A stretch of 11,458 bases of DNA from an uncultured Candidatus Melainabacteria bacterium (GCA_934693215.1 CAKUVB010000040.1:1-11458); one strand, 5' to 3'; shown: positions 1-7,537, numbered from the stretch's first letter. Made by a program: numbers and translations. Notes: generated from the sequence alone by a model not told the origin.

Positions 1-503
1 TAGTAACTTTCTCAAGTATGTATTTCTTAGGTGATTATGGTGCAAAAGCAATGGCTTCTCATTATGAAAAGAAAACTGGTGTTGAATTATTAAACAAAAC
101 TTATGACCCGGCTAAAAATAAAGGTATGCTTACTAAGTTTAAAAACTGGGTATTGAATACTCATTTGAAATCTTCAGATGAATTAAAAGGTGTAGGAAAA
201 GATTTAGAAAAGGCTGTAAGGTTACGTCAAAAATGTCAAATGGCTAATCTTGGTACATCATTAGCAATATTAGGTGTAATTGTTCCAATTTATACGAGAT
301 TAAGAACAAAACAACATGATGCTAAAGAAAAAGCAAAATTGTTAGCCCAAAACAATTTGGCTAACACAAAATTGAGTACTCCTAGTACCGGCACTCAAAA
401 AAATACCACCTCGACAGGACAAAATGGAGTTGTTTCCAGAGGGTCAAACCAACAATTCCAAGTGTTAAAGAATTTTAAAACGAAAGTAGAAGTGGCAAGA
501 TAA
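1..503 (+). CDS. 3' part of a membrane protein, tandem paralogue of the next gene
   Basis: This frame is open to the left edge (first full codon at base 3), so the gene is 5'-truncated. The ATG at 18 has no Shine-Dalgarno sequence and is probably internal. Numbered from that ATG, a Lys-rich amphipathic region (about 1-70) precedes one hydrophobic segment (about 79-92, ending at Pro90). A charged, Lys-rich stretch and a Ser/Thr/Asn-rich tail of about 50 residues follow. The C-terminal ~110 residues align by eye with the end of the downstream protein: 'EKKTGVELL' with 'KKETGIKSI', 'AVRLRQ' with 'ARKNLR', then the hydrophobic segment, and 'KEKAKLLAQN' with 'KKAKLALQN'. The stop overlaps the next start (TAATG), indicating one operon and translational coupling. 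I do not recognise a function. The coding call is firm; the membrane location is inferred from one hydrophobic segment. Confidence 0.8.
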   Translation, partial: VTFSSMYFLGDYGAKAMASHYEKKTGVELLNKTYDPAKNKGMLTKFKNWVLNTHLKSSDELKGVGKDLEKAVRLRQKCQMANLGTSLAILGVIVPIYTRLRTKQHDAKEKAKLLAQNNLANTKLSTPSTGTQKNTTSTGQNGVVSRGSNQQFQVLKNFKTKVEVAR

Positions 504-2218
504 TGAATACAATCAATCAACAATTTAATACATCATATAAAAAATCATCTTTAAACAAGAATAAGAATGTTTCAAACACTCCTGCTTTTAAAGGCTTTTG
601 GAATAAATCATATAAGTTTTTAGCAGATGAGCCAGTTTGGGGAGCAACAATTATTGATTTAACAGCTATGGTTGCTCCAAGAACTTGGACAGATGGTAAA
701 AATCGAGGTTTTAATGCCGGTTTTGAAACAGGTTTTAGAGAATCAGAATCTTCTGGTAATGATGCTGCAGTAGGTTTGTATGGTGTAGCTGCAGGTAGTA
801 TGATTGCAGGTGCAATTAATAAAAAATATGGAGTTAAGGTTAATAAAATCTTTGCATCAACAGATGCATCACATGTTTATACTGCAAAATGGGATAAAAA
901 CGCAGGTAATATGGATAACTATATTAAAGATATAGTTGATAATATAGAGGCATTTAATCCTGATTCATCAAGAGCAGATTCAAAAGGCTTTGTTAGAATT
1001 CCAGAAGAACATAAACAAGGTATTATTGAGGATTTGAAAACAATAGCAAATGCTGCTCCTGATAAAATGAATAAAGTTTGGAAGGAAACAAAAGATAATC
1101 TTGCAGGAAAAATGCTTGATGCTCTTGGAGTAGAGGATAGATTAAAACTTGTGCATAAAGAGGCTGGAGTTGAAAAGGCAACATCTTCTAATGCAAAAAT
1201 ATTGATGGAAAACTTCTATCATATGACAAAAGCGTTTAAGTCAAATAAAGTCGCTTCAAAAACAGGAGAATTTTTAAAAGATTATCACAAGTTTGGTAAT
1301 TTAAGAACCGCTATTGGTATTTTTATTGCTGGTATATTTGCAGTTGGTGCTCAACCATTGAACGTTTATTTATCTAAGAAACGAACAGGTACTGATGGTT
1401 TTGTTGGTGTAGAAGGCCGTAAAAAAGATAATTCATTAGGGTTTAAAGCTCTTAAAACTGCATCTAGTATAGGTATGATAGGTATTATGTTAGCAGCGTT
1501 AGGTGCATTACCTAAAAACCCTAAGAAGTTCAAAGATATTCCAAAATTATTCTTAGAAAAGAATCAATATAAAGGTAAGAACCCAACAATTAACCAGTTT
1601 AAGACTGTATTTGGTTTAGCGATTACTTCAAGATTATTTACTTCAAGAGATAAAGATGAACATAGAGAAGTTGTTACAAAAGATGTTTTAGGCTTCTTTA
1701 ACTGGTTAATGCTAGGTAATGTATTTAACAAGTTAATTATACATAAGTTCCAAAATAAAGATGCAAACATGTTAAAACGAGAACCTCTACCTAAGAATGC
1801 AAATTGGTGGCAAAAAACAGTTAATTTCTTAGATTCTTCAATTGCAACACACTCAGAAGTAGCAATAAAAGGTTTGAAAAAAGAAACAGGAATTAAATCA
1901 ATAATTAAACCTGATGGTAAAGCTATGACATTTAATGAAATATTCAAAGCACTTCCTAAGAATGGTCAAGCAAGAAAGAATTTAAGACTACTTAATTTTG
2001 CTCAGCTGGGTGGATATATTTATTCAGCAGTAGTTCTTGGTTTTGGAATTCCGCATTTGAATATTTATATGACTAATATGAGTGATAAACGTAAAAAAGC
2101 AAAACTGGCACTCCAAAATGCACAAGTTCAAACTAACCGTATTCCAAATGCAATTACAAATAAACAAATTGACAAAACTGCATTTGCAAGTATTAAAAAT
2201 CATAAAGTATCAGCTTAG
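503..2218 (+). CDS. Multi-pass membrane protein of unknown function, lineage-specific family
   Basis: 571 residues. The first ~28 residues are Asn/Ser/Lys-rich and end in 'TPAFKGFW', a short motif after a disordered leader that I associate with many Gastranaerophilales proteins (recognition, not verified). Hydrophobic segments lie at about 90-105, 267-290, 318-337 and 498-517. Between them are soluble, Lys-rich stretches, including a long charged region at about 115-260. A motif ending in Pro, Leu, Asn, Val/Ile, Tyr follows two of the hydrophobic segments ('QPLNVYLSKK' at 284-293 and 'PHLNIYMTN' at 517-525), suggesting an internal repeat. Near residues 58-80 is 'APRTWTDGKNRGFNAGFETG'. The start is set by the TAATG overlap with the preceding gene; no strong Shine-Dalgarno is present, so reinitiation is likely. 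There is no classical signal peptide or catalytic motif. The stop directly abuts the convergent tmk stop. Function unknown. Confidence 0.82.
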   Translation: MNTINQQFNTSYKKSSLNKNKNVSNTPAFKGFWNKSYKFLADEPVWGATIIDLTAMVAPRTWTDGKNRGFNAGFETGFRESESSGNDAAVGLYGVAAGSMIAGAINKKYGVKVNKIFASTDASHVYTAKWDKNAGNMDNYIKDIVDNIEAFNPDSSRADSKGFVRIPEEHKQGIIEDLKTIANAAPDKMNKVWKETKDNLAGKMLDALGVEDRLKLVHKEAGVEKATSSNAKILMENFYHMTKAFKSNKVASKTGEFLKDYHKFGNLRTAIGIFIAGIFAVGAQPLNVYLSKKRTGTDGFVGVEGRKKDNSLGFKALKTASSIGMIGIMLAALGALPKNPKKFKDIPKLFLEKNQYKGKNPTINQFKTVFGLAITSRLFTSRDKDEHREVVTKDVLGFFNWLMLGNVFNKLIIHKFQNKDANMLKREPLPKNANWWQKTVNFLDSSIATHSEVAIKGLKKETGIKSIIKPDGKAMTFNEIFKALPKNGQARKNLRLLNFAQLGGYIYSAVVLGFGIPHLNIYMTNMSDKRKKAKLALQNAQVQTNRIPNAITNKQIDKTAFASIKNHKVSA

Positions 2219-2830
2219 TTATATTAGTTTTTCAACATAATTAGATATAGTATTTTGAATTTCTTCAATAGGAGATTTACCGTTTAAGAGTTTAACTCTT
2301 TCAGGTTCTTGTTTAGATATTTCTATATATCCGTTTCTTACTCTTTCAAAGAATTCTCTGCCCGCATTCTCCATTCTGTCACGTCCTTTTCCTATACGTT
2401 GCAAAGAGGTTTCTATATCAATATCAAGAATAAATGTAATATCAGGAACAATTCCGTTTGTAGCAATTTTATTAAGTTGATAAATTTGTTCTAAATCAAG
2501 TTCTCTGCCATATCCTTGATATGCAACAGTAGAATCGGTGTGTCTGTCGCATAAAACGATAGTACCGTTATTTATTGCAGGTTTAATTATTGTGTCAATA
2601 TGTTGAGCTCTATCTGCTAAAAACAAAAAGGATTCGCAGTTTGAAGATACTTCTCCATCATAATTTAAAAGTATTTCTCTAAATTTTTCTCCCAAACCTT
2701 TAGCACCAGGTTCTCTGGTTAGAAGAACTGTATATCCTTTTTTTTCTAATTCTTCTTTTAATAATTCAATTTGTGTTGTTTTCCCACAACCGTCAATACC
2801 TTCAAATGTAATAAATAAACCTTTTTTCAT
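2219..2830 (-). CDS. tmk: Thymidylate kinase (dTMP kinase)
   Basis: This enzyme phosphorylates dTMP to dTDP with ATP, in the cytoplasm, on the path to dTTP. The predicted protein has 203 residues, a normal length for the family. It shows the P-loop 'GIDGCGKT' (11-18), 'REPG' (39-42), the 'DRH' motif (95-97) followed by 'TVAYQGYGR', and a lid with basic residues (Arg145, Arg150, Arg152). An Arg-free P-loop with a basic lid fits the bacterial type II (E. coli-like) enzyme. The start at 2830 was chosen because GGAGAG lies about 6 nt upstream and the Walker A motif falls at its usual distance. The in-frame ATG at 2860 would add 10 residues and would place that Shine-Dalgarno inside the gene. The gene stands alone: it converges with the membrane-protein gene with no bases between the stops, and diverges from the ankyrin gene. 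I see only a weak promoter upstream. Confidence 0.96.
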   Translation of the reverse strand: MKKGLFITFEGIDGCGKTTQIELLKEELEKKGYTVLLTREPGAKGLGEKFREILLNYDGEVSSNCESFLFLADRAQHIDTIIKPAINNGTIVLCDRHTDSTVAYQGYGRELDLEQIYQLNKIATNGIVPDITFILDIDIETSLQRIGKGRDRMENAGREFFERVRNGYIEISKQEPERVKLLNGKSPIEEIQNTISNYVEKLI

Positions 2831-2923
2831 TGTTGCTCTCCGTTTTATATATTGTGTCATATAGAGAAAAAAATAGCAAGTTTAATTTTACGGAAAATAT
2901 ATGAAAGGATTTTAAAAAAATAG

Positions 2924-2932
2924 TGTTATAAT
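2924..2932 (+). promoter_or_regulatory. Extended -10 promoter for the ankyrin-repeat gene
   Basis: TGT followed by a perfect TATAAT (2927-2932) forms an extended -10 element; no convincing -35 is seen. Transcription would begin near 2939, leaving a leader of about 13 nt before the ATG at 2952. The hexamer overlaps an in-frame ATG at 2931, which argues that this upstream ATG is not translated. Confidence 0.6.
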
Positions 2933-2951
2933 GTATAAAAAAGGATTGAGT

Positions 2952-3899
2952 ATGAAAAAATTATTTTTGTTATTTGTATTTTGTTTATTTGTAATAAACC
3001 CGGTTTTAGCCATTGAAAATATGACTGTAGATAAAGCCTATAAACAAATTGTGCGGTATTCTAAGTCTAATAATACTGAGGAGTTAAATGAGTTCTTTAA
3101 AAAATATCCCAGAACCAGCAAAGCCGTTTATTATAATAGCGAAAAGTTATTAAAGAGATGTTTAAAAAAAGAATATAGTCCAGAGGTATTTACAATACTT
3201 TTGAAAAATGGATTGTCGCTTAGTTGTTTAAATCCACACCCGTTAATTACTGCGATAGAGCATAGTGATGAAGAACTCACAAAAGCGATACTTAGTTCGG
3301 GTATTGATGTTGATATGGTTTGTAAAGGTCGTAAGACTCCTTTGTTTTATGCCACTGATGTTGCAAATCCTCATATTGTACAAATGCTCTTAAATGCCGG
3401 TGCGAATCCTAATGCAATAGATAATGTCGGTAATACTCCGTTACTTTCATTATGTAGATTCTCCCCTCATAGCAAATCTATATATTATATGCTTGATGCA
3501 GGGGCGGATTTGTTTGCGTACAACAAACGTGACAAAATGCCATATAATGTACTCCCACCAAATATGAAATCCAAAATAGAGGCATATTATGATTCAGCTA
3601 TGACAAAAGTTTTGGCTAAAAAATATATAGATAAAAACAAAACGGTTTTGTTATCAGATTTAGGAACTCCAACCAAAAAGTTTAGGACAGATTCTAAAAC
3701 AGAGGTATGGGAATATATAACTGTATTTGAACATTATCTGCAAATGACTGCAGACACTTGTGCTACAAGCTCAACATCTTCTATTACTGTCTTTAAAGGT
3801 GGATATACGGAAAAAGTTGTTAAGACTACGAGATTCATGTTATATAACGATTGTGTGTCAACAGTAAAATTCCATTCTAAATGCAGTACATCTCGTTAA
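2952..3899 (+). CDS. Exported ankyrin-repeat protein with BamE/SmpA-like C-terminal region
   Basis: 315 residues from the ATG at 2952, which has AAGGA about 6 nt upstream; the ATG at 2931 overlaps the promoter -10. Residues 1-20 form a clear signal peptide: 'MKK', then a hydrophobic core, then 'NPVLA' before the likely cleavage site. There is no lipobox Cys. About three to four ankyrin repeats cover roughly residues 70-200, with hallmarks such as 'KTPLFYA', 'IVQMLLNAGANPNAIDNVGNTPL' (split here between two repeats) and 'MLDAGADLFAYNK'. The remaining ~95 residues, containing 'LSDLGTPTKKF' and 'EVWEY', resemble the BamE/SmpA-like fold, in which a G-x-P turn is followed by W-x-Y. This region also has several Cys, possibly disulfide-bonded outside the cytoplasm. 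The protein is probably a periplasmic or envelope binding protein; its partner is unknown. The ankyrin call is firm and the BamE-like call tentative. Confidence 0.85.
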   Translation: MKKLFLLFVFCLFVINPVLAIENMTVDKAYKQIVRYSKSNNTEELNEFFKKYPRTSKAVYYNSEKLLKRCLKKEYSPEVFTILLKNGLSLSCLNPHPLITAIEHSDEELTKAILSSGIDVDMVCKGRKTPLFYATDVANPHIVQMLLNAGANPNAIDNVGNTPLLSLCRFSPHSKSIYYMLDAGADLFAYNKRDKMPYNVLPPNMKSKIEAYYDSAMTKVLAKKYIDKNKTVLLSDLGTPTKKFRTDSKTEVWEYITVFEHYLQMTADTCATSSTSSITVFKGGYTEKVVKTTRFMLYNDCVSTVKFHSKCSTSR

Positions 3900-3902
3900 A
3901 TC

Positions 3903-5129
3903 TCAAAAAGATATGTTTTTCCAATCTTTGGATAAATTATTTAATACAGTTTGAGTATCTTTTTGGTTCAACAATACGGATTGAACGGCAGTATTAACAA
4001 GAATGTTGATATCTTTTTGATTGTTTTGCTGATGCATAACAGGTTGGATATGTGTTATTTGTTTTGCACTTATAGAACGAGCTTTTGCCATTAAATCCGC
4101 AGATGAGTTGTAGAATTCATCTTGCAATGCCTCTTTGTTGGTAGAAATGACGTTAGTTTTTTTAGCTAGTTCAAGTTGGTTTTCTTTGTTAGTTAAGAAA
4201 AGTCCGAAATCAAGAGCTTCGTTTTTGTATTTAGCTTTTAGTGGGATAACAAAATTCATTAATGAAAAGTCATTTTGTCCTAATTTTCCAACAATTTGTG
4301 GTGCAACATCTGTTTTTGCATAAACATTTGGTGCGTTATCTTTAATCATATTTAAAAAGTTTGCACCACCTTGAAAAAATACAATATTTTCTGACATATA
4401 TTTTTCAAGTGCTTCTCTATGTGTTTGGGTTATACTTTCCGCCGGTATAAGTTTGTTTTGATAGAGTTGTTTGTACATTTCAAATACTTGGGTACTTTCT
4501 TTTGAGTTTATGTTGTTATAAGAGTTAACTCCGTATTTATTCAATATTTTTAGCATTGTGTCATTTTCTGTAATCGTTGGAAGATAAATGAATTTGCCGG
4601 TTTTAACTTTAACGGTGTTAGCTAAATTTGCTAAATCGTTATACGTTGCAGGCATGTTATTTATTCCGGCTTTATTGAATAAATCTTTGTTATAAATTGT
4701 TATTGCTGATGTTGCGTACCAAGGTATTGCAAATAGATTACCCTTGTATTTTAAAGAATCTACAATATCTTTGTTGTATTCAGATAATTTATTTTCGGGG
4801 ATTGTTTCTAATGCTCCTTTTTGAGCAAGTATTGCAGAAAAATCAGGATTAAGGTTTATCAAATCGGGTGGATTGTTGCTAAGAATAGCCGCAAGAGTTC
4901 TTTTATCGCCTTCTGAGAATGGAACATCAATCCATTTGATTTTTATATCAGGGTGAGAGGTTTCGTAAGATAAGATTATGTTATTCATATAATCAGCAAA
5001 ATCTCCCATTTGCAAAGTCCAAACGGTTACTTCTTTTTGAGGTGTAGTAGTAGGCTTTTTGATAACAGTAAAGTATGAAACAATCAAGGCTACTATTAAA
5101 CTAATTATCCAGAACAATTTATTTTTCAT
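3903..5129 (-). CDS. ABC-type extracellular solute-binding protein (family 1), membrane-anchored
   Basis: 408 residues from the ATG at 5129. A TTG codon 12 nt further upstream is rejected because the Shine-Dalgarno sequence (GAGAGG) would then lie inside the gene. Residues 6-22 are hydrophobic, a signal peptide or signal anchor. No Cys follows, so it is not an ordinary lipoprotein. The mature part matches the carbohydrate-type family-1 binding proteins (MalE/UgpB-like): 'EVTVWTLQMGD' opens the first lobe, then 'PDIKIKWIDVPFSEGDKRTLAAI', 'PPDLINLNP', 'LFAIPWYATSAITIYNKDLFNKAGI' and 'PATYNDLANLANTVK'. The opening sequences are quoted in separate pieces. Family members capture sugars, glycerol phosphate or similar solutes for an ABC importer. 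No permease or ATPase gene lies alongside, so it is an orphan here and the ligand cannot be assigned. Its stop lies 3 bp from the convergent ankyrin gene. Confidence 0.9.
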   Translation of the reverse strand: MKNKLFWIISLIVALIVSYFTVIKKPTTTPQKEVTVWTLQMGDFADYMNNIILSYETSHPDIKIKWIDVPFSEGDKRTLAAILSNNPPDLINLNPDFSAILAQKGALETIPENKLSEYNKDIVDSLKYKGNLFAIPWYATSAITIYNKDLFNKAGINNMPATYNDLANLANTVKVKTGKFIYLPTITENDTMLKILNKYGVNSYNNINSKESTQVFEMYKQLYQNKLIPAESITQTHREALEKYMSENIVFFQGGANFLNMIKDNAPNVYAKTDVAPQIVGKLGQNDFSLMNFVIPLKAKYKNEALDFGLFLTNKENQLELAKKTNVISTNKEALQDEFYNSSADLMAKARSISAKQITHIQPVMHQQNNQKDINILVNTAVQSVLLNQKDTQTVLNNLSKDWKNISF

Positions 5130-5206
5130 GCGACCTCTCAATCTTTTTTCGATTTACTTGTTACGCAATGAGCCTGCGAAATTTTGGATTTTTCTGCATT
5201 CTCCTA

Positions 5207-5220
5207 TGGTATAATTATAC
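5207..5220. promoter_or_regulatory. Symmetric bidirectional -10 element between rarA and the solute-binding gene
   Basis: GTATAATTATAC (5209-5220) is a perfect 12-bp palindrome carrying TATAAT on both strands (plus 5210-5215, minus 5219-5214). On the plus strand TGG precedes it, making an extended -10, and transcription would begin at about 5222, the A of the rarA ATG. On the minus strand transcription would begin near 5207, giving a leader of about 77 nt for the solute-binding gene. Neither direction has a good -35 at ideal spacing. The plus-strand promoter is the better of the two. Confidence 0.55.
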
Positions 5221-5221
5221 T

Positions 5222-6454
5222 ATGAATAATTTATTTACAGAACTTGAAAATATTAATAAACAAACACCTTTGGCAGAAATTTTGCGACCAAAGACACTTG
5301 AAGAATTTTTGGGACAATCTAATGTTATTGCTCCGAATTCTCCGTTGCTAAATTTGATTAAATCTCAAAGGTTGTTTTCTTTGATTCTGTGGGGAACTCC
5401 AGGTTGCGGAAAAACAACATTAGCAAGACTTATTGCCAATCAAGTTAATGCAAATTTTATAGAGCTTTCAGCAGTTTCTTCTGGGGTTAAGGATATAAAA
5501 GAAACTGTAGATAGAGCAAATTCAGCTTTGAGATGTGGACAAAAAACGATAGTATTTATTGATGAAATTCATCGTTATACAAAAACTCAACAAGATGCTC
5601 TTTTGCCATATCTTGAAAACGGGACATTCTTTTTGATAGGCTCGACAACAGAAAATCCTTCTTTTCAGGTTGTGCCGGCTTTGATGTCTAGAGTTCAGAT
5701 AATAAGACTTAACGCTATTGATGATAATAGTATGGCAAAAATTATAGATAGAGGGTTTAAGTATCTTGAAAAAACATATCAGCCGTTGGTCTATGATGAA
5801 GATGTTGTAAAATTTATTATAAATAATGCACGTGGTGATGCAAGATGTGCTTTGAATATGGTCGAAAACTCTTATTTTGCAAGTAATTATGCAAATAATA
5901 CTCGAGAACTTACGATTGAAATATTAGAAAGTATTACTCAAAAACGTAATACAAGGTATTCAAGACAAGAACATTATGATTGTGCATCTGCTTTTCAAAA
6001 AAGTTTAAGGGGTTCTGATGTTAATGCTTCAATATATTATTTAGCAAAGATGATAGAGGCAGGCGAAGACCCAAGATTTATCGCAAGACGTTTGATAGTA
6101 TGTTCGGCAGAAGATGTTGGAATGGCTGACCCAAATGCATTGAATATTTCAGTAAATGCGTATAAGGCTGTGGAATTATTAGGGTTGCCTGAGGGTAGAA
6201 TACCTTTAGTAGAGGCAGTTATTTATGTGGCAAAAGCTCCAAAATCAAATAAAACAATTATGGCAATAGATGAGGCAATTGCTGATATTCGTGCAGGAAA
6301 GGATTATGCTCCTCCAATGCACCTGAGAGATGCTCATTATAAAGATGCTAAAAAATATGGATTTGGGGTAGATTATGTATATACGCACGCAAATCCTGAT
6401 GCTCATCAACAATTTATGCCAGATGAGTTGGTAGATAGAAAATATTATGAATAG
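5222..6454 (+). CDS. rarA: Replication-associated recombination protein A (RarA/MgsA), AAA+ ATPase
   Basis: 410 residues. RarA is related to clamp-loader subunits and RuvB; it acts at stalled replication forks and single-stranded gaps. The N-terminus 'PLAEILRPKTLEEFLGQ' is the family signature. Walker A is 'GTPGCGKT' (58-65), Walker B 'VFIDEIHR' (111-118, Asp114/Glu115), sensor 1 'STTENPS' (141-147) and the arginine finger 'MSR' ending at Arg157. The C-terminal tetramerisation part is complete, including 'AEDVGMADPNAL', 'LPEGRIPL' and the end 'FMPDELVDRKYY'. The ATG at 5222 places 'PLAE' at its normal distance. An in-frame ATG at 5168 would put the promoter inside the gene. No Shine-Dalgarno precedes 5222 and the promoter predicts a leaderless mRNA. 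The gene converges with the TPR gene, with 5 bp between stops. Confidence 0.95.
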   Translation: MNNLFTELENINKQTPLAEILRPKTLEEFLGQSNVIAPNSPLLNLIKSQRLFSLILWGTPGCGKTTLARLIANQVNANFIELSAVSSGVKDIKETVDRANSALRCGQKTIVFIDEIHRYTKTQQDALLPYLENGTFFLIGSTTENPSFQVVPALMSRVQIIRLNAIDDNSMAKIIDRGFKYLEKTYQPLVYDEDVVKFIINNARGDARCALNMVENSYFASNYANNTRELTIEILESITQKRNTRYSRQEHYDCASAFQKSLRGSDVNASIYYLAKMIEAGEDPRFIARRLIVCSAEDVGMADPNALNISVNAYKAVELLGLPEGRIPLVEAVIYVAKAPKSNKTIMAIDEAIADIRAGKDYAPPMHLRDAHYKDAKKYGFGVDYVYTHANPDAHQQFMPDELVDRKYYE

Positions 6455-6459
6455 ATTAA

Positions 6460-7437
6460 TTAGTTAAGATATTTCTTAATTAACAATTTTTTCAACGCTC
6501 TAGCATTAACACTTTGCTCATCAATTTCGAGAATTTTATCAAGGTTTTTGATAGCTTCTTTATAGTTGCCAAGATTTTTGTAAATGACTGCAATAGAATA
6601 ATATGCATCAATAAATTTGTTATCCAATTCTACTGCTTTCTGTAAATCTTCAAGTGCAGATTCAAGTTCTTGTTTATTCTCTGTTTTGGTTGCAAAAACA
6701 ATTTGTGCTCGGTTAAAATACGCATCTGTTAAGCCGGTATCACAATTTATTGCTTTTGTGTAGTATTCACGAGCTTTTTCGTAGTTTGCTTTTTGGAATT
6801 CCAGTATTCCAATAAACATATATGTTGGTGCAAAATCAGGTTTTATTTCAAGAGATTTGTTATATGCTATCATAGCCTCGTTTGTGTTACCTAAATTTGC
6901 TTCTTGAATGCCAAGATTAAAATAGTATTTGTAATCAATATGTTTTTCATTGGATTGTTTAATAATTTCTGTATATTTTTCATCATCTTTAAGCAGTTTT
7001 ATCAGTTCGTCTTTGTTATATTGTGCAATTTTTAGCTTTGGTGACAAAGAAAGTGCTTTATTATAGTCGTTTAGGGCATTTTCATATTCTCCTTTGTGAA
7101 AATATGAAAAACCTCGATTGTTATAAACAAGTGCGTTTTTGTTATCAAGTTCTAGAGCTTTGTTATAACCTTTAATAGCTATATCATAGTTTCCTTGTTC
7201 ATCATTTGCATTTGCAAGATTGATTATTATATCTAAGTTATTTGGTTCTATTTCGTATGCTTGCTTGAAATTTCGCATTCTTTCATCAGCGTCAGTTGAG
7301 GCTATACCCATATAAAAATAGTATTCGTATTTTGTGCCTATCCGTTTTAAATCGTTGCGAATAAGTTTACGAGCAGATACATAATCTTTTTTTATAACAT
7401 AATCTTCAATTTTGTTAAGAAGTTTTGTTTTTTCCAT
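6460..7437 (-). CDS. Tetratricopeptide-repeat protein
   Basis: 325 residues from the ATG at 7437. AAGGA lies about 8 nt upstream and a TATAAT lies just before it, so the in-frame ATG at 7509 is rejected. About seven TPR units of 34 residues run from roughly residue 36 to 310; the first is degenerate and a short non-repeat linker lies near 140-165. Typical units include 'ALVYNNRGFSYFHKGEYENA', 'DAYYSIAVIYKNLGNYKEA' and 'FAPTYMFIGILEFQKANYEKA'. There is no signal peptide, membrane segment or attached enzymatic domain. It is likely a cytoplasmic protein-protein interaction scaffold whose partner is unknown. It diverges from the HExxH gene over 100 bp. Confidence 0.9.
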   Translation of the reverse strand: MEKTKLLNKIEDYVIKKDYVSARKLIRNDLKRIGTKYEYYFYMGIASTDADERMRNFKQAYEIEPNNLDIIINLANANDEQGNYDIAIKGYNKALELDNKNALVYNNRGFSYFHKGEYENALNDYNKALSLSPKLKIAQYNKDELIKLLKDDEKYTEIIKQSNEKHIDYKYYFNLGIQEANLGNTNEAMIAYNKSLEIKPDFAPTYMFIGILEFQKANYEKAREYYTKAINCDTGLTDAYFNRAQIVFATKTENKQELESALEDLQKAVELDNKFIDAYYSIAVIYKNLGNYKEAIKNLDKILEIDEQSVNARALKKLLIKKYLN

Positions 7438-7458
7438 ATAATAAATCCTTTTTTCTTG

Positions 7459-7464
7459 ATTATA
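7459..7464 (-). promoter_or_regulatory. -10 element of the TPR gene promoter
   Basis: A perfect TATAAT is read on the minus strand. Transcription would start near 7452, giving a leader of about 14 nt that holds the AAGGA ribosome binding site. No good -35 or TG extension is visible, so support is moderate. Confidence 0.45.
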
Positions 7465-7537
7465 TCTTAAACTATATGAGTTTGCATAAAATTTACTATG
7501 TTTTAGCAAAAATTATTTTTAGAAGTTTTAATTAAGT

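Noticed and set aside
1564..1947. 127-codon open frame on the minus strand inside the 571-residue membrane-protein gene
   Set aside because: It is antisense to a clearly coding frame, has no ribosome binding site, and its protein shows no recognisable pattern; it mirrors the codon composition of the real gene.
2286..2300. AAGAGTT/AACTCTT palindrome just after the membrane-protein gene as its terminator
   Set aside because: No T-run follows on the plus strand and the stem lies inside the tmk coding region; likely chance.
2831..2860. Ten-residue N-terminal extension of thymidylate kinase from an upstream ATG
   Set aside because: GGAGAG lies between the two ATGs at proper spacing for the downstream one, and the family normally begins 'M-x-x-G-x-F-I-x-x-E-G'.
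5130..5141. TTG start for the solute-binding protein at 5141
   Set aside because: The GAGAGG ribosome binding site would lie within the coding region; the ATG at 5129 fits the signal anchor better.
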